The notes under the pieces were generated by a model. That model saw only the letters and a program-made list of their open reading frames with translations, searched no databases and was not told the DNA's origin. Positions 18,435-28,532 of a stretch of 64,000 bases of DNA are shown here, one piece after another (position 1 is the stretch's first letter; each line of letters opens with the position of its first letter). Both the position numbers and the translations under genes were made by a program. Source of the DNA: PGYR01 sp041675005. GTDB taxonomy: Bacteria > Bacteroidota > Ignavibacteria > Kapaibacteriales > UBA2268. The DNA lies in contig JBAYUQ010000004.1 of assembly GCA_041675005.1 (NCBI GenBank), positions 62,001-126,000 of the forward strand, read 5' to 3'.

Positions 18435-20108
18435 ATGGATTTAAGTTTAATTATACTAATTGTCTCTTGGATATTTGTACTGATATGGGTTCCCATTATC
18501 ATATTTAGTAATCGTAAATTACATCCAAAAGCATTATTCATTCTTTTCTTTGCAGAAATGTGGGAACGTTTCTCATACTACGGTATGCGTACTCTACTTA
18601 CTTTGTATATGGTAAAAGAATTGTTCGCACATCTTTCCCAAGGTGAAGCAGATAGTATGGCATTGGGCATATACGGTTCATATACAGCCATGGTTTACCT
18701 TTTCCCAGTAGTGGGTGGTATATTCGCCGATAAGATATTAGGATTCCGTAAAGCGATTTTATTCGGTGGTATTCTAATGATGGCTGGTCACTTTGCACTG
18801 TCACTTCAAGGTATGTATTTGCCTGATAGTATGAATCTATTTTTCCTATCACTAGCATTCATAATAATTGGTAATGGCTTTTTCAAGCCGAATATCTCTA
18901 GTTTATTAGGGAATTACTATGGAGCTAATGATAGCCGTAAAGATGGAGCATTCACTATATTCTACATGGGAGTAAATATAGGTGCCTTGCTTTCAATTGT
19001 TACCTGTGGTTACGTTGGTGAGCAAATTAGCTGGCACTATGGCTTCGGTCTTGCTGGTATTGGTATGATGATTGGACTCCTAGTTTTCTGGCTTGCAGGT
19101 GATAAATATCTAGGGAAAAAAGGGAAGAATCCAAGTTCGATGGAAGATTTCCCAGAAGTAGATGAAGTCGCAGATAGAAAATTGTTGGGTGGTTCTCAGG
19201 AAGATCGTGATGCTGCTATGAATTTGGAAGCAACTAACTTCACTGATATGACTACAACTAGTTTGAAAAGAAAACAATGGTTGACGTATATCGGAACATT
19301 ATTATTTATTCCTATATGTTCGTTGTTCTTAAATTTAAGCGATGTAGTTACTTGGATACTTATAGCACTTAGTGTTGGTATTCTAGGTGTACTATTTATG
19401 ATGAGTACAAAAGAAGATAAAGTGGGTGGTCAAAGGTTATGGGTAGTAATTGTGCTATTCCTATTCCACTCTATGTTTTGGGCATTATTTGAACAAGCAG
19501 GTGGATCTATAACTTTATTCACTGCAAGAAACGTGGATAGATTTGTTATGGGGTCTGAGATTCCTGCATCTATCTTCCAATTCTTTAACGCTTTCTTTAT
19601 TATGCTACTTGCTCCAGTCTTTTCTTGGATTTGGATTCGATTGAGAAATAAAGGAAATGAACCTTCTACACCAATGAAGTTTGTTCTGGGACTTTCACAA
19701 CTTGCTGTTGGGTTTGGTGTCATAGTAATTGGTGCTAAATTCTTTGCATCTTCTGAAGGGCTAGTACCTATCATATTCCTTGTAGTTATGTATTTATTCC
19801 ACACAACTGGTGAGCTAAGTTTATCACCTGTGGGTTTATCTATGATAACCAAACTATCACCTAAAAAAGCTGTCGGCTTTGTTATGGGTGCATGGTTCTT
19901 GTCTATCGCATTAGCGAATAAGATGGGTGGTCTGATTGGTGAGTTAACTGCATCGGAAAGTGTAGGAGAAAACTCCTCTGCGTTGGATACGCTAATAGTT
20001 TACTCTGATACATACCTTATGTGGGGTGTATTAGTTGTGGGCGTAGCAGCGTTGTTATTACTCACATTAGTACCGACGCTCAAGAAGTGGATGAACGGAA
20101 TTCACTAA
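18435..20108 (+). CDS. POT-family oligopeptide transporter, second copy
   Basis: 557 residues, a paralogue of the gene just upstream: EMWERFSYYGMRTLLTLYMV, GGIFADKILGFRKAILFGG, FTIFYMGVNIGALLS and MFWALFEQAGGSITLFT align with it. It has an extra N-terminal hydrophobic segment (SLIILIVSWIFVLIWVPIII) and a longer central loop with an insert around residues 225-300. Both genes are probably one transcript ending at the terminator at 20131. Peptide import fits an organism living on proteinaceous carbon. Confidence 0.92.
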   Translation: MDLSLIILIVSWIFVLIWVPIIIFSNRKLHPKALFILFFAEMWERFSYYGMRTLLTLYMVKELFAHLSQGEADSMALGIYGSYTAMVYLFPVVGGIFADKILGFRKAILFGGILMMAGHFALSLQGMYLPDSMNLFFLSLAFIIIGNGFFKPNISSLLGNYYGANDSRKDGAFTIFYMGVNIGALLSIVTCGYVGEQISWHYGFGLAGIGMMIGLLVFWLAGDKYLGKKGKNPSSMEDFPEVDEVADRKLLGGSQEDRDAAMNLEATNFTDMTTTSLKRKQWLTYIGTLLFIPICSLFLNLSDVVTWILIALSVGILGVLFMMSTKEDKVGGQRLWVVIVLFLFHSMFWALFEQAGGSITLFTARNVDRFVMGSEIPASIFQFFNAFFIMLLAPVFSWIWIRLRNKGNEPSTPMKFVLGLSQLAVGFGVIVIGAKFFASSEGLVPIIFLVVMYLFHTTGELSLSPVGLSMITKLSPKKAVGFVMGAWFLSIALANKMGGLIGELTASESVGENSSALDTLIVYSDTYLMWGVLVVGVAALLLLTLVPTLKKWMNGIH

Positions 20109-20130
20109 TAAAACAAATATAAATTTTTAC

Positions 20131-20160
20131 AAGCCCTGTCATTCGACGGGGCTTTTTTTT
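20131..20160 (+). terminator. Intrinsic terminator after POT genes
   Basis: Stem AAGCCCTGTC/GACGGGGCTT (one G-T pair) with loop ATTC and eight T. It sits 22 bases after the stop of the second POT gene. Confidence 0.92.
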
Positions 20161-20519
20161 ATGAATTTATCTGAATCAGGGATGAACGGTTTACTCTGAT
20201 TATATATAATTTTAACTCAGATTTCACAATGAACTCGTCACTCAGAGCTAACGGAGTTAGCGAAGAGTCCAGGAGAACTCCGTAGGAGTTCAATTTTAAT
20301 GAGACTAAAGTCCATTTAGGTTTAGGTCTATCTGTAATCCGTTTGTTAAAGACAACGGCAATACTTTGAACTATGCTCCTTCGTCGTTAGCCACCTCCGC
20401 CAGCAGAAGACAGCCACGTTCACTATGAACGAAGTAAAGCGAAGTGCCTGTGCTGAGCCCGGTCGGAGTAAAGAGTTCAGGAGAAGTAGTCCTTATCGCA
20501 TTATTCAAATAATTCACAC
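20161..20519. repeat. Gene-free region with dispersed hairpin repeats
   Basis: No coding frame is supported here. At 20236-20273 lies a copy of a dispersed element, CGTCACTCAGAG then an inner hairpin (GCTAAC/GTTAGC) then CGAAGAGTCCAGG. It is followed at 20275-20291 by a second hairpin (GAACTCC-GTA-GGAGTTC). A diverged longer relative lies at 20417-20480 and resembles the copy at 28564-28624. See the findings for the family. Confidence 0.7.
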
Positions 20520-20553
20520 AAAAAAAAAGACATATACCGTAATATATGTCTTA
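20520..20553 (-). terminator. Intrinsic terminator of metK
   Basis: On the minus strand, stem AAGACATATA/TATATGTCTT with a 6-base loop is followed by a run of T. It lies 28 bases past the metK stop. Confidence 0.88.
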
Positions 20554-20580
20554 TTGTTTTTCTAATGTTATATGTCTCGA

Positions 20581-21723
20581 CTAAGCTAATTCACGTTTGA
20601 TTCGTTCTACCAAATCAAGCTGTTCCCAAGAGAAAATATCTCTACCGAAATGACCATAACTAGCAGTCTTTTGGAAAATCGGTTTTGTCAAATCAAATTT
20701 TTGAATGATTCCTCTAGGAGTTAGATCAACGCTTTTCTGTATCCATTCAGATATTTCGAATCTATTATGCTTAGAAGTGCCATGAGTATCAACGTAAATT
20801 GAAAGTGGTCTATCTACACCAATAGCGTATGCTAGTTGAATGGTACACTCGTCTGCTACTCCAGCAGCCACTAAATTTTTAGCCACGTATCTAGCAGCAT
20901 AAGCTGCTGATCTATCTACTTTCGTAGCATCCTTACCAGAGAATGCACCACCACCGTGTGGAGCCTTTCCGCCATAAGTATCAACTATTATTTTTCTACC
21001 CGTCAGACCAGTATCACCGTGCGGACCACCAATTATAAATTGACCGGTAGGGTTTATATGGTATTCAGTGTCTTGTAGCCATTCTTTTGGTATAATCTCA
21101 TTTACAACATTATTAATAACGTCTTCTTGGATTTGTCTACTAGTTATACCCGGATCGTGTTGAGTAGAAAGCACTATATTGTGTGCTCTAATAATCTTAT
21201 TATCCTCACCGTATTCTAATGTGATTTGCGCTTTAGAATCTGGACGAAGATATGTCATCTTCTGTTTCGCTTTTCTGATTTCAGCAAGCTTCATTAATAA
21301 TTTATGGGAGTACATAAGTGCAGCTGGCATTAACTCTTCGGTCTCGCGAGTTGCGTAGCCGAACATTATACCTTGGTCACCAGCTCCTCCAGTGTCCACT
21401 CCCATTGCTATATCTTCTGATTGTTTGTTTAGTACATTGATTACGCTACATGACTCTGCGTCGAATCTATATTCACCTTTCGTATAGCCAATGTCTCTGA
21501 TTACCTGTCGTGCGACTTCTGTGATGTCTATGTAAGAATTAGTGGTTACCTCTCCACCGACTACTAACATACCAGTCGCAGCGAAGCACTCACATGCTAC
21601 TCTAGCATTTGGGTCTTCTGTTAATACTGCATCTAATACGGCGTCACTTACTTGATCACAAACTTTATCGGGATGTCCTTCTGAAACTGATTCGGAGGTA
21701 AAATGATAAACATTTTTACTCAT
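20581..21723 (-). CDS. metK: S-adenosylmethionine synthetase
   Basis: 380 residues, the usual MetK length. All hallmark motifs are present: SEGHPDKVCDQ near the N-terminus, GAGDQGIMFGYA, FIIGGPHGDTGLTGRK and the P-loop-like GGGAFSGKDATKVDRSAAY. The enzyme makes S-adenosylmethionine from methionine and ATP in the cytoplasm. It starts 35 bases after the stop of mltD on the same strand, and has its own terminator. There is no room for a leader riboswitch, so it is probably read from the mltD transcript or from a promoter inside it. Confidence 0.97.
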   Translation of the reverse strand: MSKNVYHFTSESVSEGHPDKVCDQVSDAVLDAVLTEDPNARVACECFAATGMLVVGGEVTTNSYIDITEVARQVIRDIGYTKGEYRFDAESCSVINVLNKQSEDIAMGVDTGGAGDQGIMFGYATRETEELMPAALMYSHKLLMKLAEIRKAKQKMTYLRPDSKAQITLEYGEDNKIIRAHNIVLSTQHDPGITSRQIQEDVINNVVNEIIPKEWLQDTEYHINPTGQFIIGGPHGDTGLTGRKIIVDTYGGKAPHGGGAFSGKDATKVDRSAAYAARYVAKNLVAAGVADECTIQLAYAIGVDRPLSIYVDTHGTSKHNRFEISEWIQKSVDLTPRGIIQKFDLTKPIFQKTASYGHFGRDIFSWEQLDLVERIKRELA

Positions 21724-21758
21724 TAATATTCCTTATTCTTTTTATACCGCTATTATTA

Positions 21759-24062
21759 TTATTGAATTCTTACCTTTTGTCCAACGCGGATTTTATTTGG
21801 ATTCAATCGGCTATTAACTTTTACTATACTTTGTACAGTCACACCAAATTTATTAGCTATAGCAGCAAGAGTTTCGCCTCTGCGTACTTTATAGTATTTA
21901 GGTGCTATTTTTACTGTCTTAGGAGTAGAAGAAGAGCTACCTTTACCAAAAGATTCGTTAGTAACTTTCAAAGAAGTTCCTGTATATACAGTGTTTCCTT
22001 TTATTTTACTTTCGTTGATTGATTTCAACTCTCTTTCAGTCATTCCATATCTAGCAGCGATAGTACTTATTGTTTCGCCTCTTCTTACTTTATGGAATCT
22101 TGTTTCTTCTTTTACAGTTTTAACTTCGTCTCTTTTTGCTATCGCAGTATTGTTGTAAGTTCTAACTTTCAGGATTTGACCTGGGTAGATGTTAGTACCA
22201 TCTAATCTATTTAACTCTTGCAAATCAGCAATGGAAGTTGCATAATCACCTGCTATACGACCTAAAGATTCACCTTTTTGTACATTATGTCTAACTATAA
22301 TTGTCTGAGATGCTTCTTGTGATTTACTATCATCTAAGTTTTCTACGGTTTTGTGAGCTACTATTAGTTGTTGGCCAACGCTTAAGTTATCGTTGTGTCT
22401 AGATATACCGTTCAATTCTTTTAGATAGCTAAGCGAAATACCATATCTTCTAGCAATGCTGTATAGCGATTCACCTTTTCTTACATCGTGGGTGATATCT
22501 TTAGTACCATCCATTGGATAGTATGTACCAGTTTTCTCCGAAGATAAATTAATTTCAGTGTATTTATCTGCTGAAATAGGGATTTTTAGATTACTACCTG
22601 CGTTTAATTTTGATTTAGAGCTACTCAAATTATTTAGTTGAACTAAATCTTCTGTCGTTACACCATATTTCACAGATATTTTAGATAAAGTCTCATATCT
22701 ATCAACAGTATGAGTAACCCATGGTTGCTTTTCTGAATCTTTTAAATTAGAAAAGTTCTTAGCGAATATATCTGCTGAACCTTTAGGAATTTTCAACTCA
22801 TAGGATGCAGCATCAGGAGGTGTACAACCTTTGATCAATTCAGGGTTCAACGCTTGTAATTCTTCTTCTGTTATATTCGCACATTTAGCTAATACATCTA
22901 GGTTTACTGGCTCAAAAGTAGTGTAAGTATCATATAAGAACTCATCTTCCAATGTTAGTTCATCTAAGTTATAGCCGTACTTCTCTGGATTCATCGCGAT
23001 CACAGCAGTAGCTATATACAATGGAACATAATATCTGGTCTCTTTGGGTAACCTTTCTCTCAACTCCCAATAGTCAGGGTTCGTTTTCCCAGTTCTTCTT
23101 ATAGCACGTCTAACACGACCTTGACCGCAGTTATAAGAGGCCAAAGCTAAATGCCAATCACCAAATTCTGCGTACAATTCTTTTAGATAACGCATTGCCG
23201 CTCGTGTAGATTTCTCAGGGTCTCTACGTTCATCTACCCAATAAGAGTCATTTTCATTTAGTCCAAAATCACGACCAGTTGGTCTCATAAATTGCCATAG
23301 ACCTACGGCCTTTGCTTTTGATAGAGCGTTAGGGTTCAACGCACTTTCTATCATCGATAGATATACGATTTCTTCTGGCATGTTTTCTTCGGCCGCGATT
23401 CTTTTCATCATCTTGAACCATTTACCAGAGCGTTCTAACCACTTGCTAAAAAATTTCTTTGCCTTAGTTTGAGTTAACCACTGTATGTTTTTCTCAACGT
23501 ATTCGTTCATATCCATTGGTACAAGCAATGAATCTGGTCCTAGAAAAGGCATAGTCCCATCATTTTCAGATACAAAATCGACAACAGGCAAATCTAATAT
23601 TTCAACACCTGTCATAGTCTGATCGTTTTCTAAGTCACTAATCATTCTATCACGGACGATAAATAAAGGTGCATCTGCTTCTAATTTTGCAAAATCTGTA
23701 ATGTAGTATTCAAAATCTTCGATGATAGCATTCGATAATTCGATGAAATCATCATTATATTCTATACCTGGATAACTAGCAATTTTATTCAGCTCATCTA
23801 ATGATTGAGAGAAAAAATCTGCGGATTTGGTTGTGTCTTTTCTTTGTATATATATTAATGCCGTAAGATATTTTCTTCTAGAACTTTCTAGTGAATTTTT
23901 TATACCTTTTTCATAATTTTCTTTAATTATGGGATATTTGTCGAGAACCGAATACTCATCTGGAAATAAGTAAATTTTGTTCGCACTGGGGACAGCGGCA
24001 GTTGCCGTGACCGAAAGCCCTGCTATCAGGGCAGCTGTAAAAAAGCTGCAGATAAATCTCAT
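21759..24062 (-). CDS. mltD: Membrane-bound lytic transglycosylase D with five LysM domains
   Basis: 767 residues with signal peptide MRFICSFFTAALIAGLSVTA. After an N-terminal helical part, a lytic transglycosylase (SLT) domain lies at about 215-345, with catalytic Glu239 in YLSMIESALNPNA, then AVGLWQFMRPTGRDFGL and LALASYNCGQGRVRRA. Five LysM domains follow (VDRYETLSKISVKYG, VRKGESLYSIARRYG, VQKGESLGRIAGDYA, VRRGETISTIAARYG, VRRGETLAAIANKFG). The enzyme cleaves glycan strands of peptidoglycan in the periplasm; the LysM repeats bind the wall. E. coli MltD has fewer LysM domains. No lipobox Cys is obvious, so it may be soluble. Confidence 0.94.
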   Translation of the reverse strand: MRFICSFFTAALIAGLSVTATAAVPSANKIYLFPDEYSVLDKYPIIKENYEKGIKNSLESSRRKYLTALIYIQRKDTTKSADFFSQSLDELNKIASYPGIEYNDDFIELSNAIIEDFEYYITDFAKLEADAPLFIVRDRMISDLENDQTMTGVEILDLPVVDFVSENDGTMPFLGPDSLLVPMDMNEYVEKNIQWLTQTKAKKFFSKWLERSGKWFKMMKRIAAEENMPEEIVYLSMIESALNPNALSKAKAVGLWQFMRPTGRDFGLNENDSYWVDERRDPEKSTRAAMRYLKELYAEFGDWHLALASYNCGQGRVRRAIRRTGKTNPDYWELRERLPKETRYYVPLYIATAVIAMNPEKYGYNLDELTLEDEFLYDTYTTFEPVNLDVLAKCANITEEELQALNPELIKGCTPPDAASYELKIPKGSADIFAKNFSNLKDSEKQPWVTHTVDRYETLSKISVKYGVTTEDLVQLNNLSSSKSKLNAGSNLKIPISADKYTEINLSSEKTGTYYPMDGTKDITHDVRKGESLYSIARRYGISLSYLKELNGISRHNDNLSVGQQLIVAHKTVENLDDSKSQEASQTIIVRHNVQKGESLGRIAGDYATSIADLQELNRLDGTNIYPGQILKVRTYNNTAIAKRDEVKTVKEETRFHKVRRGETISTIAARYGMTERELKSINESKIKGNTVYTGTSLKVTNESFGKGSSSSTPKTVKIAPKYYKVRRGETLAAIANKFGVTVQSIVKVNSRLNPNKIRVGQKVRIQ

Positions 24063-24300
24063 ATATAGATTCCGCTTTGTTAAGTAAATTCTTTCTATGC
24101 TCTATACTTCAAGATTTAATTTAAAACAAAAGTTTCTAAAAACCAACATCATTTTTTTTGTAGTAGAGCTTTTTTATGTACGATAGTGTCTATAAAAAGT
24201 TTTAATAATCTTTGGTATAATTAATGCTGTGAATTTTAATTCATAAATAGTATTAATTATTTATGTTTTTAATTTTAATTTTACTAAGTTTGAGTACTTT
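24063..24300. other. AT-rich divergent promoter region
   Basis: 238 bases between mltD and a divergent secreted-protein gene. Almost pure A/T with poly-T runs; it must hold both promoters, but I cannot place them with confidence. No hairpin or frame. Confidence 0.4.
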
Positions 24301-27216
24301 ATGATTAGATTTTCATTTTACATATCAATAATATTAATATTCTTGCTGAATACCACTTCTAATAGTGCGTTCGGGCAATCGGCAGCTAGTCCATCTAATT
24401 GGCTATTCCCTAATGGAAATTACGCTGCTACGCAGAATAATCATAGGAAGTCATTCGATCAGACCATTAGTAATTTCAAAATTAAGATTGTCAATAACAG
24501 AATATCAGGCGATTTACAACCATTGATCGGTAATATGGTTGATAATGATAAAATTACTTCTGCCTTCCCTTACGCTCCCAACGAGATAGTTGTGGTTTCT
24601 GGTAGAGACATAATAATACTAGATGGTGCTGGTAGAGTTTATACTAAAACCCTTGATAATAGTATATTACCTATAAAAGGTGTTTCGTTCTTATTTGATT
24701 CACTAGCTACTGGGTACAAACAAGATGTAAACTCTCACGTTATAATGGCATTAGAGACAATTGAAAGTGTTAGTGATGATTCTCTTGCTCATAGTTACTT
24801 AGCGGGGTATGACAATAAGAAAAGTGAGCTAGTACTTCACAAAAGATTAGCGATTGATATGAGAGATTACCCTGATAATATTTACAACTCAATTAGACCC
24901 TTTTTCGGAAAATTAAGAAATAATAATATACAAGTGTTTTCTACTTTAGATATCTTTAATCCAAATGTAGTTGACACACTTGCTGTTGATGCTCCCTATC
25001 TAAGAGGGGTGACACATTTTAATTCGGCTATCGAATTCCCGAACTTCCCTTTGCCAGACATTGGGGACGATACTACAAACAGAATAGAGTTAGCTAATAG
25101 AATAGGTATAGACCAACCGTCTATCACACAATTAGCAAGCGGTACAACTCTGGCCTTTATGCCGACTGTACCCGACACTTCATTGAATCTGAACATCACT
25201 AATAAGCTTGGTGGTACGACTAATGCTTCTAATAGCTATCTTTATTGTTTCGATATAACTGGTGCTACGATTGTTAATAATTTCGCTCCTATTAATATAT
25301 CAGACAGTTTGAATGGTATTAAGCCATTCACTAGACCTTATATAGTAGAGCTGAATAATGGTAGTCTTACTCCACAGAAATATATATTGCAAACTGAGCA
25401 ATACCAAGGTGACGAGGGCTCGGAAGGTATATCTAAACTACATTTGCTAGATATGAATGGGAATTTCATCTCTTCTCCGAATGGAGCTATACCATCATTT
25501 GCTGGTGATAGCAATCACTTCTGGTCAATCGCTGTTGGCGATTTGGACGGTACTAGTAATGAGTGGTTGCCTTTCTTCCCAAATAATCCTGGAAAAGAAA
25601 TAATTGCTACCCAAAGCTCTAGAAATTTTGCTCACGCTAATAGTAGAATTTTCATACTAAAATATGATGACACAAAAGTTGTAGATAAGCCAACTCCACC
25701 TAATACTCAGTTATTCCCTTTCGATACAATAGCAGCTGCAAGAATAAACGGAAGAGTAGTAGCTGTAAACGATATGGATAATGCTCCAGATGAGAAAGAA
25801 GAAATAGTAATAGTAGATGGCTCGAAAATAATGATATTGGGGTTGAGAGATTACGAAGACCCAATGTATAGAGCTGGCAATCCGATGGACACTCTTTACT
25901 ATAAAGACTTTGATAAAGAAGATATATATGCTGTAGAAGTAGCTGATATGGATGGTGATGGACTGAATGATTTGGTAGTCACTACTTTCAAAGCTACTTA
26001 TATAATAGGTACTCCGCTGAAAAATGTGTTGACTCTATTAGAGCCAACAATCCAGATGACACCACCGCAAGAGTATTGCCCTGGTGATAGTGTAGAGTTA
26101 GTATGGGAAAACAAAATATTAGGTATTGGTACAATTGACATTGACTTCGTTGATATGACTGACACTTCAGCTATTGATACTTTTGAAGTTAGAACATTAG
26201 TAATGAATGATAAAGATACTGTTTCAGCGATGATTAATTTGGATAGCACTTTTATCGGGAAAACGGGTTATTTCATAATAAAAAGTACAATAGAGCCAGA
26301 TGAGATTAGAGACACATCGGCAACTATTAGAATATTAGATTTCGAAATGACAAATTTCATGATGTCCGATACAGTTGTAACTGTTGGTGAATTCCTTACT
26401 TTCGGTGGCGAAATCAATTGCTTCGATTCGGTGATAGTGGAGACTAGATACATAGACTCTACTTGGCAATATCTAGCAACAGTTAGCGATACTAATGCCC
26501 CAATATTTGGGTATATGGATACTATACCTTGTTTGCCGATATTCAGCTGTGATTCTATGGATTTGGACAGTATTTATCACTACAAGATAACAGCATACAA
26601 AAGCTCGTACAGCAAAGAATTGATAGAGTTCGCAGTTAAAGTGCGACCTGCTCCTTTCCCTATAAAAATAGAAGTAGAAAATACAGTTGACCCAACTCAA
26701 CTATTCTCTTGGAATCCTTTGGACTTTCCATTTCCTTGTGATACAATTAGTATAATGAAAAGTTATAACAATGGACTTAGTTTTACGTTAGAAGATAAGG
26801 TAAGTCTATCGTCGATGAGCTACAGGTGGAAAATACCACTAGACGCTCCCGATGATGTAGTGTTCAGATTTTGCTGCGAAAGTTCATGTATGAGAACCGA
26901 TACTTTGCTATCGGATATAGAGCCGAACTACATAAACGTAGTAGCTCCGAACCCTTTTGACCCGAGCAGAGAGGAAGTGAAGTTTGTATATAAAGTACCC
27001 AAATCGGGTGATATAACTATAAAAATACTCGATGAGTCAAATAGAGAAGTAGTAACCATTGCTAATAAGCAATTTAGGGATGAATCATTCGCTCACGTAG
27101 ATACGTGGAACGGCAGGATGCCAAGCGGAGACTTTGTTGCAAATGGATTATATTATTTATACATAGAGTTTCCAGATGGGAAACGCGAGTTTTACCCAAT
27201 ATATGTAAGAAGATAA
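24301..27216 (+). CDS. Large secreted protein with FG-GAP-like repeats and FlgD-like C-terminus
   Basis: 971 residues. The signal peptide (MIRFSFYISIILIFLLNTTS) ends near NSAFGQ. Between about 500 and 590 are FG-GAP/VCBS-type calcium-loop motifs such as VEVADMDGDGLNDLVVTTFK, after WSIAVGDLDGTSNEW (about 415). A beta-sandwich with PPQEYCPGDSVELVWENK follows. The C-terminus has NVVAPNPFDPSREEVKF and a FlgD-type Ig ending WNGRMPSGDFVANGLYYLYI, which in this group often acts as an export or sorting tail. It is probably displayed on the surface. The response regulator gene starts 22 bases downstream. Confidence 0.75.
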   Translation: MIRFSFYISIILIFLLNTTSNSAFGQSAASPSNWLFPNGNYAATQNNHRKSFDQTISNFKIKIVNNRISGDLQPLIGNMVDNDKITSAFPYAPNEIVVVSGRDIIILDGAGRVYTKTLDNSILPIKGVSFLFDSLATGYKQDVNSHVIMALETIESVSDDSLAHSYLAGYDNKKSELVLHKRLAIDMRDYPDNIYNSIRPFFGKLRNNNIQVFSTLDIFNPNVVDTLAVDAPYLRGVTHFNSAIEFPNFPLPDIGDDTTNRIELANRIGIDQPSITQLASGTTLAFMPTVPDTSLNLNITNKLGGTTNASNSYLYCFDITGATIVNNFAPINISDSLNGIKPFTRPYIVELNNGSLTPQKYILQTEQYQGDEGSEGISKLHLLDMNGNFISSPNGAIPSFAGDSNHFWSIAVGDLDGTSNEWLPFFPNNPGKEIIATQSSRNFAHANSRIFILKYDDTKVVDKPTPPNTQLFPFDTIAAARINGRVVAVNDMDNAPDEKEEIVIVDGSKIMILGLRDYEDPMYRAGNPMDTLYYKDFDKEDIYAVEVADMDGDGLNDLVVTTFKATYIIGTPLKNVLTLLEPTIQMTPPQEYCPGDSVELVWENKILGIGTIDIDFVDMTDTSAIDTFEVRTLVMNDKDTVSAMINLDSTFIGKTGYFIIKSTIEPDEIRDTSATIRILDFEMTNFMMSDTVVTVGEFLTFGGEINCFDSVIVETRYIDSTWQYLATVSDTNAPIFGYMDTIPCLPIFSCDSMDLDSIYHYKITAYKSSYSKELIEFAVKVRPAPFPIKIEVENTVDPTQLFSWNPLDFPFPCDTISIMKSYNNGLSFTLEDKVSLSSMSYRWKIPLDAPDDVVFRFCCESSCMRTDTLLSDIEPNYINVVAPNPFDPSREEVKFVYKVPKSGDITIKILDESNREVVTIANKQFRDESFAHVDTWNGRMPSGDFVANGLYYLYIEFPDGKREFYPIYVRR

Positions 27217-27237
27217 AATCAAATTAATAGGTTTGCA

Positions 27238-27969
27238 ATGAGAGTTTTAATAATCGAAGACGAAATAAAGATAGCAACGTTCATGAAGAACGGCTTGAAA
27301 CAAGAAAGATATGAAGTGGATCTAGAAACCAATGGACGCGATGGATTGGAGCTAGCCATGAACACCCAATATGACCTAATACTATTGGACGTGATGTTAC
27401 CTGGAATGAACGGGATAGACATATTAAAAGAGTTAAGAGCCAATAATTACAATGTTCCAGTTATATTAATATCTGCTCTCGATTCGACAGAAGATAGAGT
27501 AAATGGCTTGGATTTCGGTGCCGATGATTATATCTCAAAACCATTTAGCTTCGATGAGTTAGCCGCCAGAATCAGGGCTATACTACGTAGGACTCAGAAA
27601 CACAAATCTACTAAACTCCACGCTGGAGAAGTAACACTAGATACTGTTACTCACCTAGCGTACAGAGATAACAAGGAAATAGAGCTAACAACTAAAGAGT
27701 ATTCGCTCCTGATGTTCCTAATGTTGCATAAGAACAAAGTGCTGACTAGAAACTCAATAACTCAGAACGTATGGCGAGAAGACATAGATAAAGATTCGAA
27801 TGTGATAGATGTCTATATCAAGAAGCTACGAAGTAAAATTGAGAAGAAAGGAACAAGACCAACTATACAGAGTATCCGCTCGGTCGGCTACAGGTTACGA
27901 GACGATTCAGCTTTGGAAGAGTTCAAAAACAAAGATTCCAAAGATTCTACAGACAAAAAAGAAAAATAA
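27238..27969 (+). CDS. OmpR/PhoB-family response regulator
   Basis: 243 residues. The receiver domain has the acidic pocket IIEDE at 6-9, phospho-acceptor Asp51 in LILLDVMLPGMNG, and Lys101 in YISKPFSFDEL. The winged-helix domain follows at about 128-225, with ELTTKEYSLLMFLMLHKNKV and DVYIKKLRSKI and ending SVGYRLRDD. A lysine/aspartate tail closes it. The protein binds DNA when phosphorylated. No kinase gene is adjacent; the nearest histidine kinase is at 31361. It may be read with the secreted-protein gene upstream and ends at a good terminator. Confidence 0.95.
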   Translation: MRVLIIEDEIKIATFMKNGLKQERYEVDLETNGRDGLELAMNTQYDLILLDVMLPGMNGIDILKELRANNYNVPVILISALDSTEDRVNGLDFGADDYISKPFSFDELAARIRAILRRTQKHKSTKLHAGEVTLDTVTHLAYRDNKEIELTTKEYSLLMFLMLHKNKVLTRNSITQNVWREDIDKDSNVIDVYIKKLRSKIEKKGTRPTIQSIRSVGYRLRDDSALEEFKNKDSKDSTDKKEK

Positions 27970-27974
27970 TAATG

Positions 27975-28006
27975 AAAGCCATCGGTAATAAATCGATGGC
28001 TTTTTT
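27975..28006 (+). terminator. Intrinsic terminator
   Basis: Stem AAAGCCATCG/CGATGGCTTT with a 9-base loop and a T run, 6 bases after the response-regulator stop. Confidence 0.92.
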
Positions 28007-28060
28007 GTATTGTCAGAATTTGGGGATAAGTAGGATTAAATAATTATTACGAATATCCGG

Positions 28061-28097
28061 GTCATTCTGAACGAACGAAGAGAGTGAAGAATCCAGG
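28061..28097 (+). repeat. Dispersed GTCATTCTGA...GAATCCAGG element
   Basis: Begins GTCATTCTGAACGAACGAAG and ends GAATCCAGG; same architecture as copies at 20236, 28564, 33893 and 46450. Confidence 0.65.
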
Positions 28098-28136
28098 AAT
28101 GTAATTAAACGAGAAGAAGAAATTGATAAGGAATAA

Positions 28137-28532
28137 ATGAAAAAAAGTAATATTAAATATTCAGTGATATCTTTATTTCTATTCTTAATAATTGGTTGCT
28201 CAAAAGAAATTGAAAAACTAGATTTAGAAAATAACTTATTGACCTTTGAATACAAAACCTTAAAAGGTAGAAATATTGAAAATTTGCTTACTCTAATAGT
28301 TCAAGATAGTTTAGATTATATGTACATTGGTGATCAGGATATTGTCAGTGGAATTTCCATAGAATACGGTGACAGTACAATGATTTTTGTCTATTTCAAT
28401 CAAGATGAAAGTCTTGATTACTTTAGTGATGTCCAAATAAATAAAGTATATCAAAATGAAATAAATAGGATTATTGTTTTTAAAAGCAAATCGGCTTCGG
28501 ATGAAGTAATTAATATTGATTTTAGAGAATGA
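28137..28532 (+). CDS. Hypothetical small lipoprotein
   Basis: 131 residues starting MKKSNIKYSVISLFLFLIIGCSKE, with a lipobox IIGC at 18-21. The mature part is about 110 residues, acidic and strand-rich, without a recognised domain. It sits alone between two dispersed repeats, and its codon usage is visibly more A/T-rich than its neighbours. Function unknown. Confidence 0.65.
   Translation: MKKSNIKYSVISLFLFLIIGCSKEIEKLDLENNLLTFEYKTLKGRNIENLLTLIVQDSLDYMYIGDQDIVSGISIEYGDSTMIFVYFNQDESLDYFSDVQINKVYQNEINRIIVFKSKSASDEVINIDFRE

Noticed and set aside
21724..21758. Possible SAM riboswitch upstream of metK
   Set aside because: Only 35 bases separate metK from the upstream mltD stop, too short for any known SAM riboswitch.
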